A stretch of 64,000 nucleotides of DNA, from assembly GCA_001567485.1 (NCBI GenBank), contig JZRA01000080.1:1-64000 (forward strand), in the 5' to 3' direction. The DNA comes from Chloroflexi bacterium OLB13. Lineage in GTDB: Bacteria > Chloroflexota > Anaerolineae > Aggregatilineales > Phototrophicaceae. A program made the translations under genes and the position numbers. Below the pieces are notes generated by a model, which saw only the letters and a program-made list of their open reading frames with translations, did not search any database and was not told the DNA's origin. Shown here one piece after another: positions 35,701 through 43,445 of this stretch (the stretch's first letter is position 1; each line of letters opens with the position of its first letter).

Positions 35701-36614
35701 TCCGCCGCGACCTTGAACGCCTGAACACGCATGAAGTGTTTGAGCTGAAGCAGAACGCCGCCGAGCATCACGATCAGACGGTGGTCATCGCCGGCGAGAT
35801 CGTGTCGATGCGCAAGATGTTCACGCAGCAGCAGAAGGCGATGGCGGTGCTGCACGTCGAGGACTGGCACGCCAGCGCATCCCCGATCGAGGTCGTGTTG
35901 TTCCCGCGCCCCTACGCCAACGTCGAGGCGTTGATCGAACACGAGCAGATCACGCCGCTGCGGGAAGGCGAAGTGTACGTGTTCTTCGGGAAATTCGACA
36001 ACTCGCGGGGTGAGCCGCAGATGATCTGCGAGCGCCTTAGCCAAGACTTGCAGCTGATCGACCCGATTGAGCCGCTGGCGCCCCGTTCTGAGCGTGCCGA
36101 ATCGAGCGCCGAGCCAGATTGGGATCTGCTGCCGCAGGTGGATCATGCGCCTGTGCCGGACACGGACGCCGCGCCGAATGCCGCCAGCGAAGCCGACGTG
36201 GCCGAAGCTGATCGCGAGATGACCTCGGAAAGCGATCTTGAGGCCGATCTGCCCGCGAACGCGCCGGACTGGATGCGGTCGAACGCGGCTGACGATTCGG
36301 CGCGCTGGCTTATCGTCAACTTGCGGCGCAGCGGCGACCACCAGCGGGATACGCAGCTTTTACGCCGCGTGTATCACGCCGTGTTTGAGCGCCGCGGTCG
36401 CGACTACTGCCTGCTGCGGACTGAGGTTGACGGGATACCGTCGTGGATCCAATTCGACATGCGCACGCGCTGCGACGACGCGTTGATCGCAGAGCTTCAA
36501 AGTCTTGACGGCGTGGAATCAATGGATGTTCGCAGCAGCCCGCCGCCGGGTGTGCCGATCCCCGGCAGCGCCGGCGCAGCGAATGGGTCTGCGCGCCGGC
36601 GCTACCAGCGTTAG
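32703..36614 (+). CDS. dnaE: DNA polymerase III alpha subunit
   Basis: A 1303-residue replicative polymerase. The N-terminal PHP domain opens with FVHLHVHTEYSLLDGL, which keeps the metal-binding H-x-H; proofreading by this domain is known in related bacteria. The palm acidic residues are D420, D422 and D424 in PDIDIDYPDD. The tandem helix-hairpin-helix and OB-fold regions follow, with LLMWEKELLGVYVSGRPID near residue 985. The last 130 residues (from about 1170) are acidic then basic and exceed typical DnaE length. TTG 32703 is favoured because GAGG (32692-32695) is seven bases upstream; ATG 32712 is possible. The gene lies inside the cluster of SH3b paralogs. Confidence 0.96.
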   Translation: MTSMTHVSTEDFVHLHVHTEYSLLDGLSKIKKLVARAKQLAMPALAITDHGTMYGVQEFYKAATEAGIQPILGMEAYLSPRGMADRDSVLDRRSLHMLLLSRNYTGYRNLLRIASAAQLEGYYYRPRIDFDYLAAHSDGIIATTGCLAARVPQLIIAGKDDEAREWIGKFVDVFGPENFYLELQHHAIPELETVNRWLIDYARSGHTPVRLLATNDVHYILKEDHDTHDTLLCIQTGELKSTPKREDHNEEGGGGGRLAMSDPSYHLTSAAEMAELFSETPDALRASLDIAEMCRYDMPEKEYHFPKFPVPPGFDAQTYLRHLCEIGMVWRFGSHADDPELRAQLDFELDVINSMGFNTYFLIVWDLCEYARHSDIWFNVRGSGAGSLALYSLGITSIDPIQNVLFFERFLNPERKTMPDIDIDYPDDRRAEMLAYSVQKYGTDKVASIITFGTLGAKNAVRDVARVLGVDLQKVDRALKLVPQEPKPKPIEEYVSENPDLRAMVEGDSELKSVVEIAANVQGMRRHASVHAAGVIIADRDLRDYLPLHRMTGKENADSPIKQVTQFTMETCEQIGLLKIDFLGLATLNILRTACELIARYHGVHYNMDTIPHRHDDPRLTDEQLEQLNEAYALIARGETVGVFQLESGGMQGMLRDMRPREFENIVAAVSLYRPGPLQFIPLYNERLHGAEVEYIHPGLERITSPTYGIMVYQEQIMQIARDLFGYKLGEADLMRRAVSKKKEADLAKHRAYFRERGPAHGVSVEIADAIFDQVEKFANYGFNKAHAADYAVLSVQTAFIKAHYPEEYMAALLTVQRTDAAKVAGFLEECRRLKIPILPPDINSSELNFAIEGKPGERRGIRFGLVAIKGAGEAALGPIVDARHEGGPFTGLEDFARRVDLRKVGKRTIEALAQVGALDSVHADRQQLFEQAGALIEVSARIHADIERGQMSLFGGEVIDDHVVLKPIDARQRKSVRDLLMWEKELLGVYVSGRPIDKFRRDLERLNTHEVFELKQNAAEHHDQTVVIAGEIVSMRKMFTQQQKAMAVLHVEDWHASASPIEVVLFPRPYANVEALIEHEQITPLREGEVYVFFGKFDNSRGEPQMICERLSQDLQLIDPIEPLAPRSERAESSAEPDWDLLPQVDHAPVPDTDAAPNAASEADVAEADREMTSESDLEADLPANAPDWMRSNAADDSARWLIVNLRRSGDHQRDTQLLRRVYHAVFERRGRDYCLLRTEVDGIPSWIQFDMRTRCDDALIAELQSLDGVESMDVRSSPPPGVPIPGSAGAANGSARRRYQR

Positions 36615-36629
36615 ACGCACGGGCGAAAG

Positions 36630-38291
36630 CTATCCCGGCCCATAGTAGAGCGTTGACCGGTACGGGCCTAGTTCGCAGAGGGTCGTCAAGTTCTGGTTGG
36701 CGTCGAAGACCAACGCCTGTATCACCCAGCTGATGCTTTGCGGTTCGAAGCTGCCCAGATCACGCAAGATTGACGTGTAGATTCCGGTTTCCGTCGGCCC
36801 TACGCGATACAGCTTGAGCGATCCGCTGATAATGTTTCCGCTGTAATCGACTGCCTGCATCGCGAGTTGATAGCCAGCGACGTTGGTTGCAGGAGTCCAT
36901 GCGAACAACTGGTTGTACGGGTCAACTTGCTGGCCCGGGCCGATCAGGTTGAATCCGGCGCAGGACGGCTGATTCGGATTCGCGGTCGGCGCGGCGGTGG
37001 GCTTTTGGCCGGGAACCGAGGTCGGCCGCGGGCCGCTGCTCGTCGGCTGAACCGGGATAATCGGCGCAATCCGCGGGAGCCGCGTCGGCGTCGGCTTGAC
37101 GCGAGGGCCGTTCTGAACCGACTGCTGAATCTCCTCCGGGCTGGGGAGCGTAAGCGGATAACGCGGGAACGGGAAGTCCTCAAGGCTCTCGAACGGCGTG
37201 AAATCCTCGACGAGCTGCGGCGGCGTGAACTCGGTCGTGAACAACGGCTGGCGTTCGTCGCTCAGGCACGCCACGCTCTTACTCTGGTGACCCAGCGGAA
37301 CGAATGTGCCGCCGCCGTTTGCCAGCATATCGCCGTGCAGAATCGTGATCTCGGAGAGCAGGCAGGCAGTGTTTTCCGGCAGGTCGAAGCTCTCCAGCAC
37401 GGGGCGCACGCTGCCGTCGCCCATTAGGGCGCCGAACGTCAACTCGCTGGATTTCAGCGCGATGGTCGAGCCGATCTCGACTTCCGCGCCGTTGATGTTG
37501 AGCGCGATCCGCACTTCCTCCGGGCCTTGAATGACCAGTAGGTCGGGGGCTTCTTCGCAGACAGGCCGGCCGATGCCGGTGCGGAAATAGAACGCCTGCA
37601 TCGGTGAAACGGGCGTGTCCGGCGCGACGGGAAGATCGGCGAACTGCGCACGCGTCCCTTCCTGCGGCCCGACCAGATCAGCGAAGATCCATTCATACGG
37701 TGACTGACCGGATAGGCGCAGCCAATCCCCCGCTTCGTTGCGCGCGTCGACATCGAACAACTGGCCCGGATCGGCGGTGCTGCTCACGTTGAACACCGTG
37801 CCGGGACCGCTGCGCACATTGACGCGCCCGCCGGTAGTCACCGATACCCGGATCGGATCGACGGCCTCGAAATCGGTGTTCGGATCGACGGCGTTCTCCA
37901 CACGGGTATCACCGAGCAGGACGAACGTGACCGCTTGGCCCGGCAGGGTGTTGGGCACGTTGGCCTGCACGTTCAGCAGCGCGACTCCCCACTGCTCAAG
38001 GGCCTCGTCAAGCGGTGCGGTCTGAACGGCGGCGACATCCGTCAGCGCGGCGCGGTCGGCCGGGGCGCTGAAGAAGGCCTCGTCCACCGTTTCGAAGAAC
38101 GTGGCGTCGACGCGGTTGAACCCGTAACACATGCTGTTACGCGTCATCCCGCCGCAGTTGTCGCCGACGGACTGCATTGCACGGGCGACCAGCGCAGGGC
38201 AGGTCGTAGGCTGTGCAGCGACGCTGATTACCGTTACCCCAAGCAGGGCATACGACAGGGTTGTGATCCAAGCGCGGATTCGTCGGTACAT
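36630..38291 (-). CDS. Secreted SH3b-domain protein (paralog 3 of 3)
   Basis: A 553-residue secreted protein converging on dnaE, 16 bases away. It has a signal peptide (ALLGVTVISVAAQ), the N-domain (CPALVARAMQSV, RNSMCYGFNRVDATF, LPGQAVTFVLLGDTRVE), an SH3b domain (RVNVRSGPGTVFNVSSTADP) and PMQAFYFRTGIGRPVCEEAP with the FecR-like unit. A Pro-rich linker (about 410-455) precedes a new C-terminal domain (VAGYQLAMQAVDYSGNIISG). The common first half with paralogs 1 and 2 and the different tails suggest a shared anchoring part with exchangeable outer modules. Confidence 0.8.
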   Translation of the reverse strand: MYRRIRAWITTLSYALLGVTVISVAAQPTTCPALVARAMQSVGDNCGGMTRNSMCYGFNRVDATFFETVDEAFFSAPADRAALTDVAAVQTAPLDEALEQWGVALLNVQANVPNTLPGQAVTFVLLGDTRVENAVDPNTDFEAVDPIRVSVTTGGRVNVRSGPGTVFNVSSTADPGQLFDVDARNEAGDWLRLSGQSPYEWIFADLVGPQEGTRAQFADLPVAPDTPVSPMQAFYFRTGIGRPVCEEAPDLLVIQGPEEVRIALNINGAEVEIGSTIALKSSELTFGALMGDGSVRPVLESFDLPENTACLLSEITILHGDMLANGGGTFVPLGHQSKSVACLSDERQPLFTTEFTPPQLVEDFTPFESLEDFPFPRYPLTLPSPEEIQQSVQNGPRVKPTPTRLPRIAPIIPVQPTSSGPRPTSVPGQKPTAAPTANPNQPSCAGFNLIGPGQQVDPYNQLFAWTPATNVAGYQLAMQAVDYSGNIISGSLKLYRVGPTETGIYTSILRDLGSFEPQSISWVIQALVFDANQNLTTLCELGPYRSTLYYGPG

Positions 38292-38370
38292 CGGTCTCTC
38301 AATCCACTCGTATCTGCGATATCGGGTCGAAGACTAGAATACACCGCTTTTGAGAATGCGATTGGCGGCC

Positions 38371-38407
38371 GAAAAGAAAAAACCCCCAAACCGACGCGTT
38401 TGGGGGT
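38371..38407 (-). terminator. Rho-independent terminator of tRNA-Phe
   Basis: Nine-base stem ACCCCCAAA / TTTGGGGGT (38382-38390 and 38399-38407), followed on the minus strand by TTTTTTCTTTTC. A textbook intrinsic terminator placed directly past the tRNA 3' end. Confidence 0.92.
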
Positions 38408-38408
38408 G

Positions 38409-38481
38409 TGCCACAGGCGAGAGTCGAACTCGCGACCCATGCATTTTCAGTGCATTGCTCTACCAGCTGAGCTACCGTGGC
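38409..38481 (-). tRNA. tRNA-Phe (anticodon GAA)
   Basis: A 73-base cloverleaf. The acceptor GCCACGG pairs with CTGTGGC, the D-stem is GCTC/GAGC, and the anticodon stem ATGCA/TGCAT encloses loop CTGAAAA. The T-arm is GCGAG-TTCGACT-CTCGC. Discriminator A, no encoded CCA. A single copy of this tRNA lies here with its own terminator. Confidence 0.96.
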
Positions 38482-38643
38482 AGGTGGCATCATCATACAG
38501 GATCGCGCGCACGGGTGTCAAGGCACGGGCGCGTAGTCGCGTAGTGTAATCGTAGGTCGTGGATGCTCGCCGTGTTACAAGCGTGTGATAGAATCGAGAA
38601 AGCCTTTAGGCACGATTTTTGAATTGAATTTGAGGCCATTGGC

Positions 38644-41600
38644 ATGAACCGTCATCGTTTTTCTGCAGCCGCTTTGGCGATGCTCAGTGTTTTCTCCCTC
38701 ATAGCGTTGGCGGTGGCGCCTGTATCTGCGCAGGATCGCGCGCGCGGTGACGGGCCTGCTGACTTGCGCGCAGCGCCGGAGGCCAGCGCGGTCGATCCCG
38801 CGTATCTGCGCGCGCAGGCCGATCAACACGGCACGGTGAGCGTGATCGTCGGCTTGGTGGTGAATCTGCCGGGCCGTATGGCCTTTGCCGACATGGACGA
38901 TGGGGCGCAGCGCGCCGTGATCTCACAGATGCAGGATGCCGTGTTGGCCCAGATCGGCCAGACGCGCAGCATGCCGGAGGTCAAGCGATACGCGACGTTC
39001 CCGATGATGGCGCTGCAAGCGTCGCCGGAGGAACTCGACGTGCTGCTCGAGTCGACGCTGGTGTCGTTCGTGCAGGAAAACCGCTGGCGCGAGCCGTCGC
39101 TGATCCAATCGACGGCGATTATCGGCATGCAGGGGGCAACCGGTGCTTGGGCGCTGGGGGCAGACGGTCAAGGCACGAACGTCGTCGTCATCGACTCCGG
39201 CATCGAAAAAGCGCATCCGTTCCTGACCGGCAAGGTCGTGAGCGAGGCGTGCTGGGGCACGACCGGCGTGTTCACCGGCTTCACGGCGACCTCAAACTGT
39301 CCGGGCAACGTTGCGTACACCAATGTCCCCGGCTCTGGGGAGCCGTGCAACGTCGCCGGCGGAGAGTGCGACCACGGCACGCATGTGGGCGGCACGATCG
39401 CTGGCGAGAGCAACCCGCCAAGTGACACGTTCAACGGCGTGGCGAAGGAAGGCCGCTTAGTCTCCTTGCAGGTTTTCAGCCGCATTCAGGACGATGCCGA
39501 TCCGATGACCACGCCCGTGTGTGTTCGTCCCGGCTATCCTCATACCGAGTGCATTCTGGCGGCTGATGGCGACATCATCGCCGCGATGGATTACGCCCGC
39601 CTGCTTCACAACGCAGACACCTTCCCGATTGCCGCGGTCAACATGAGCCTAGGCAACGAATCGTACCCGTCTCAGGCGAGCTGTGACGCCGCGCTTCCTG
39701 CGTATGTCGTCGCGGTCGCTGGGCTGAACTCGATTGGGGTTCCGGTGGTGGCCTCGTCGGGCAATCAGGGCAGCACGATCTCGATGAACGCGCCGGCGTG
39801 CATCACCGGCGTGATCTCGGTCGGGGCCACCACCGATTTCGACCAGATCGCCACGTTCACCAACTCGGCGCCGTTCCTGACGTTCGTCGCGCCGGGCGTC
39901 AATATCGAGTCGTCCGTACCCGGCGGCATTTACGGCGTCAAGACCGGGACGTCGCAGGCCGCGCCACACGTCAGCGGGGCGATTGCCGCGCTGAGAAGCC
40001 TGCGCCCTGAGGCCGACATCACACAGATCATCGACGCGCTGAAGAACAGCGCCGTCAACATCACCGACATCGGCGGGACATTCAAGCGCATCGACGTCGA
40101 CGGCGCAATCGGCGAGCTGGATATCCCCGACAAGCCCAAACTGCGCCTTCCCGCTGATGGCGCCGCCTTTGCCGCCTCGCCGATCACCTTCAAGTTCAGC
40201 ACCGGTGACTTCACCACCCGTGCGACGCTTGAGATCTGGGACGGGAATACGCGAATCGTCAAGGAGAACGTCGATGATCCGGGCAGCTGCCCGCAGGATC
40301 CCGCCTTCGGAAACAAGGTGGTTTGCGCCGTCAACGTGACCTATCCGTTTGTTGACGAGAAAACCTATACATGGCTGGTCGTCGCCAAGAATATGGACAA
40401 CGGCTCCCGGACGAACAGTGTGACGCGGTCGTTCGAGTTCGATACGCCGGGCCGTGCCACTTTGCTGACCCCTGCCAACAAGGTCACGATCAACACGCAG
40501 GCCGAGCTAGCGGTCTTGCAGTGGGGTGAGGTTGACCTCGCCACCAGCTACCGCGTCACGTTGTTCGATACCGACGACGGCGCTGTGATCATCAACGCGA
40601 CCGTCGCCGAGGGGACTGTCTGCGCATCGCAGGTGTGCACCTACACCGTTCAGCCGTTCGAACAATCGCAGCTGCTCGACGACAAGAAGTACAAGTGGTA
40701 CGTCGTCTCGATGGACGGCAGCGATACGTCGAAGAGCGAGAAGTTTAAGATCTTCACTGAGTTCCCGGCCGCGCCGATGCTGACCTATCCGGACAACAAC
40801 TGGACGTTCAACGCCCTCGACGACATCGAACTGCGCTGGACAGAGGTCGCCACGGCCGAGGAATACCGGCTGCGCATCTGGAAGAACGCGAACAATAAGA
40901 AGATCATCGACGTGACCTACGTTGTCCCCGGCCGTTCGATCGGGTGTTCGGCGGGTACGTGCACATGGACGCCTGAACCGGTCGATCTGACGCTGCTGCA
41001 GAACCAGACCGACTACCGGTGGACGGTGCGGGCCGAGAACGCGTTGGGCAAGACCGAGAGCTTGCCGCGTATCTTCCGCATCCAGTCGCCTGCACCGCCC
41101 GCGTTGATCGCACCGGCGGACGACGCCAAGCTCAACGATGCCAATGTGACGTTCTCGTGGAGCGCGATCAGCGACGCCGACTCGTACAAGCTGATCGTCA
41201 AGGATACCAAGAACGGCGCCAAGGTCTTGAAGACGACAGTGGTCGGCACGACCTTCATGCAGCCCGCTGGGTTGTTCAAGAATGACCGGACGTACAAGTG
41301 GTTCGTGAAGTCGAAGAATGAGCTGGGCAGCGCCAAGAGCGTGAAGTACACGTTCGAAACGGAGTTTCCGCACAAGCCCAATTTGCAGTCTCCGGCTGAC
41401 AATACCAAGCTCCACGATCCGTCGGAACTGACGACGATGGTCTGGCGGTCAGGCAACACCACCGAGCCAATCACATATAAGGTGATCGTCAAGCGCGTCG
41501 ATAACGGCGTGAAGGTCTTCAAGCAGGTCGTGTCGGTCGGGGTCGATACGGTGTGCGACGCGACCATCTGTACCTTTACCGTGCCGCAGTCGCTGCGTAA

Positions 41601-41706
41601 TGCGCTCAAGGACGGCAAGGACTACAAGTGGCACGTCAGGGCGGAGACCCCGTCGGGCAGTCAGAAGAGCGCTACGAAATTCATCTTCAAAGCGCGCTTT
41701 CCGTAA
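38644..41706 (+). CDS. Secreted subtilisin-family serine protease with C-terminal FN3-like repeats
   Basis: A 1020-residue extracellular protease. It has a signal peptide (1-30), a propeptide-like region (40-150) and an S8 catalytic domain (about 155-490). The triad is intact: D184 (VIDSGIE), H244 (HGTHVGG) and S437 (GTSQAAPHVSG). From about 495 five roughly 100-residue Ig/FN3-like modules follow, each with a tryptophan near YKWFVKSKNELG or a close variant and a start like P-x-L-x-x-P-A-D. Such modules hold the enzyme at a surface or bind polymers. GAGG precedes ATG 38644. It stands as a single gene with its own terminator past the stop. Likely used for protein degradation. Confidence 0.92.
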   Translation: MNRHRFSAAALAMLSVFSLIALAVAPVSAQDRARGDGPADLRAAPEASAVDPAYLRAQADQHGTVSVIVGLVVNLPGRMAFADMDDGAQRAVISQMQDAVLAQIGQTRSMPEVKRYATFPMMALQASPEELDVLLESTLVSFVQENRWREPSLIQSTAIIGMQGATGAWALGADGQGTNVVVIDSGIEKAHPFLTGKVVSEACWGTTGVFTGFTATSNCPGNVAYTNVPGSGEPCNVAGGECDHGTHVGGTIAGESNPPSDTFNGVAKEGRLVSLQVFSRIQDDADPMTTPVCVRPGYPHTECILAADGDIIAAMDYARLLHNADTFPIAAVNMSLGNESYPSQASCDAALPAYVVAVAGLNSIGVPVVASSGNQGSTISMNAPACITGVISVGATTDFDQIATFTNSAPFLTFVAPGVNIESSVPGGIYGVKTGTSQAAPHVSGAIAALRSLRPEADITQIIDALKNSAVNITDIGGTFKRIDVDGAIGELDIPDKPKLRLPADGAAFAASPITFKFSTGDFTTRATLEIWDGNTRIVKENVDDPGSCPQDPAFGNKVVCAVNVTYPFVDEKTYTWLVVAKNMDNGSRTNSVTRSFEFDTPGRATLLTPANKVTINTQAELAVLQWGEVDLATSYRVTLFDTDDGAVIINATVAEGTVCASQVCTYTVQPFEQSQLLDDKKYKWYVVSMDGSDTSKSEKFKIFTEFPAAPMLTYPDNNWTFNALDDIELRWTEVATAEEYRLRIWKNANNKKIIDVTYVVPGRSIGCSAGTCTWTPEPVDLTLLQNQTDYRWTVRAENALGKTESLPRIFRIQSPAPPALIAPADDAKLNDANVTFSWSAISDADSYKLIVKDTKNGAKVLKTTVVGTTFMQPAGLFKNDRTYKWFVKSKNELGSAKSVKYTFETEFPHKPNLQSPADNTKLHDPSELTTMVWRSGNTTEPITYKVIVKRVDNGVKVFKQVVSVGVDTVCDATICTFTVPQSLRNALKDGKDYKWHVRAETPSGSQKSATKFIFKARFP

Positions 41707-41718
41707 ATACAGGCGTAA

Positions 41719-41752
41719 GCAGGGCGGTTGAGCAGACCGCCCTGCTTTGTTA
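41719..41752 (+). terminator. Rho-independent terminator of the subtilase gene
   Basis: Ten-base stem GCAGGGCGGT / ACCGCCCTGC (41719-41728 and 41736-41745) with a seven-base loop, then TTTGTT. It lies 13 bases after the stop. Confidence 0.85.
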
Positions 41753-41828
41753 TCCCAAATTCGGCGGCCTGCGCTCTTATCCAACGCTATCCCAAATATC
41801 CCACGCGCTTGGGATATTGCTTGGGATA
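41751..41828. repeat. Array of five TATCCCA motifs, direct and inverted, upstream of gatA
   Basis: TATCCCA occurs at 41751-41757, 41788-41794 and 41797-41803, and its inverse TGGGATA at 41810-41816 and 41822-41828. The central pair forms a perfect inverted repeat ATATCCCA (41796-41803) / TGGGATAT (41810-41817) around six bases; the outer pair is a second, nested dyad. A near-match lies at about 41778. The array lies 100-180 bases before the gatA start. It may be an operator or binding array for an unknown regulator. Confidence 0.6.
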
Positions 41829-41884
41829 AATCGCGGACTTTCGCCGATGCCAGAATGTCTCGCAGAGGTCGGGCCGGGCTGTGC

Positions 41885-41890
41885 TATACT
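41885..41890 (+). promoter_or_regulatory. Putative -10 box of gatA
   Basis: TATACT in the context GTGCTATACTGA, 39 bases before ATG 41929, and about 57 bases after the TATCCCA array. No -35 box is visible. Confidence 0.35.
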
Positions 41891-41928
41891 GACCGCGACG
41901 TGAGGCGCCCACTTGACGAAGGAACTCC

Positions 41929-43392
41929 ATGACCGACATCACCTCGCTGACGATTGGTGAGATTCTGGCCGGCTTGCGCGGCCGGCAGTTCTCCAGCGTC
42001 GAATTGACACAAGCCTATCTGGATCGGATCGACCGGTTGGAGCCGACCATCCACGCGTATATCACGGTGACGCCAGAGCGCGCGCTCGAAGACGCCCGGC
42101 GTGCCGATCAGCGGCGGGCCGCCGGCGAGGACGCGCCCTTGCTCGGCGTGCCGCTTGGCATCAAGGACGTGCTGTCTACACGCGGCGTTGAAACGACCTG
42201 CGCCTCGAAAATCCTCGAAGGCTACGTGCCGATCTTCGACGCAACGGTGGTCGAACGGCTGTACGGCGCGGGTATGGTGATGCTCGGCAAGCTCAACATG
42301 GACGAGTTTGCGATGGGGTCGTCAACCGAAAACTCCGCGTATGGCGTCACCCGCAACCCGTGGGACACGGAGCGCGTCCCCGGCGGCAGCAGCGGCGGCA
42401 GCGCGGCGGCGGTCGCGGCGGGATTAGCGGCCGGCACGCTCGGCACGGACACGGGCGGCAGCATCCGTCAGCCCAGCTCGTTGTGCGGGATCACCGCGCT
42501 TAAGCCGAGCTACGGCCGGGTGAGCCGCTATGGGCTGATCGCCTTCGGGTCGTCGCTCGATCAGGCCGGGCCGATGACGCGCACTGTCGAAGATGCGGCG
42601 CGTATCTTGCAGGTGATCGCCGGGCATGACCCACGCGATGGCACATCCCAGCCCGCGCCGGCGCCGGATTATCTGGCGGAGATGACGGCCGGCGGCCAAC
42701 GGCTTGACGGCCTGCGCGTCGGGGTGCCGAAGGAGTATTTCGTCGCCGGCATGCAGCCCGACGTCGAGGCGGCTGTCCGCGCGGCAATCGCGCACCTCGA
42801 ATCGCTTGGCGCATCGATTGTCGAAGTTAGCCTGCCGCACACCGAGTACAGCCTGCCCGTCTATTATCTGTTGGCGACCAGCGAGGCCAGCACGAATCTG
42901 GCCCGCTTCGACGGCGTGCGGTTCGGCAAGCGCGTCGAGACGGGCGATATGTGGGACAACTACCGGCGCACGCGCGCCTTGTTCGGGGCGGAAGTCAAGC
43001 GGCGCATCATGCTCGGCACGTATGCGCTGAGCGCCGGCTATTACGACGCGTTCTACGGCAAGGCCACGCAGGTGCGCACGCTCATCAAGCGCGACTTCGA
43101 CCAAGCTTTCGAGCAGGTCGACGTACTGGTGTCGGCCACTTCTCCGACGACCGCCTTCAAGCTGGGCGAGAACACCGAGGATCCGCTGGCGATGTATCTG
43201 GCGGATGTGCTGACGATCTCGGCCAATTTGGGCGGCGTGTGCGGGCTGAACGTGCCGTGCGGATTCGATCAGGCGGGCCTGCCGATCGGGATGCAGCTGT
43301 TGGGGCCAGCGCTCGGTGAATCGGCCGTGCTGCGCGTGGGACACGTCTACCAGACCACGACGGACTTTCATACCCGGCGGCCGGTGCTGTAA
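41929..43392 (+). CDS. gatA: Glutamyl/aspartyl-tRNA amidotransferase subunit A
   Basis: A 487-residue amidase-signature protein. The catalytic Lys-cisSer-Ser triad is K79 (LGVPLGIKDVL), S154 (PGGSSGGSAAA) and S178 (TDTGGSIRQPSSLCG). It converts glutamine to ammonia for amidation of misacylated Glu-tRNA(Gln) or Asp-tRNA(Asn), as part of GatCAB. gatB and gatC are not in this window, so the operon is split. AAGGA sits before ATG 41929. The motifs match GatA well; a general amidase is less likely. Confidence 0.93.
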   Translation: MTDITSLTIGEILAGLRGRQFSSVELTQAYLDRIDRLEPTIHAYITVTPERALEDARRADQRRAAGEDAPLLGVPLGIKDVLSTRGVETTCASKILEGYVPIFDATVVERLYGAGMVMLGKLNMDEFAMGSSTENSAYGVTRNPWDTERVPGGSSGGSAAAVAAGLAAGTLGTDTGGSIRQPSSLCGITALKPSYGRVSRYGLIAFGSSLDQAGPMTRTVEDAARILQVIAGHDPRDGTSQPAPAPDYLAEMTAGGQRLDGLRVGVPKEYFVAGMQPDVEAAVRAAIAHLESLGASIVEVSLPHTEYSLPVYYLLATSEASTNLARFDGVRFGKRVETGDMWDNYRRTRALFGAEVKRRIMLGTYALSAGYYDAFYGKATQVRTLIKRDFDQAFEQVDVLVSATSPTTAFKLGENTEDPLAMYLADVLTISANLGGVCGLNVPCGFDQAGLPIGMQLLGPALGESAVLRVGHVYQTTTDFHTRRPVL

Positions 43393-43408
43393 AGCCTCAC
43401 GATCTCGC

Positions 43409-43414
43409 TATAAT
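43409..43414 (+). promoter_or_regulatory. Putative -10 box of the VWA-FHA operon
   Basis: TATAAT in the context CGCTATAATGATG, identical to the one upstream of the L,D-transpeptidase. It lies 31 bases before ATG 43446. No -35 match. Confidence 0.4.
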
Positions 43415-43445
43415 GATGGAAGGGAGTTGTTGAGGGATCCGTATC

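Noticed and set aside
41751-41828. Attachment site or insertion sequence end
   Set aside because: No transposase or integrase lies nearby, so the motif array is listed as a possible operator instead.
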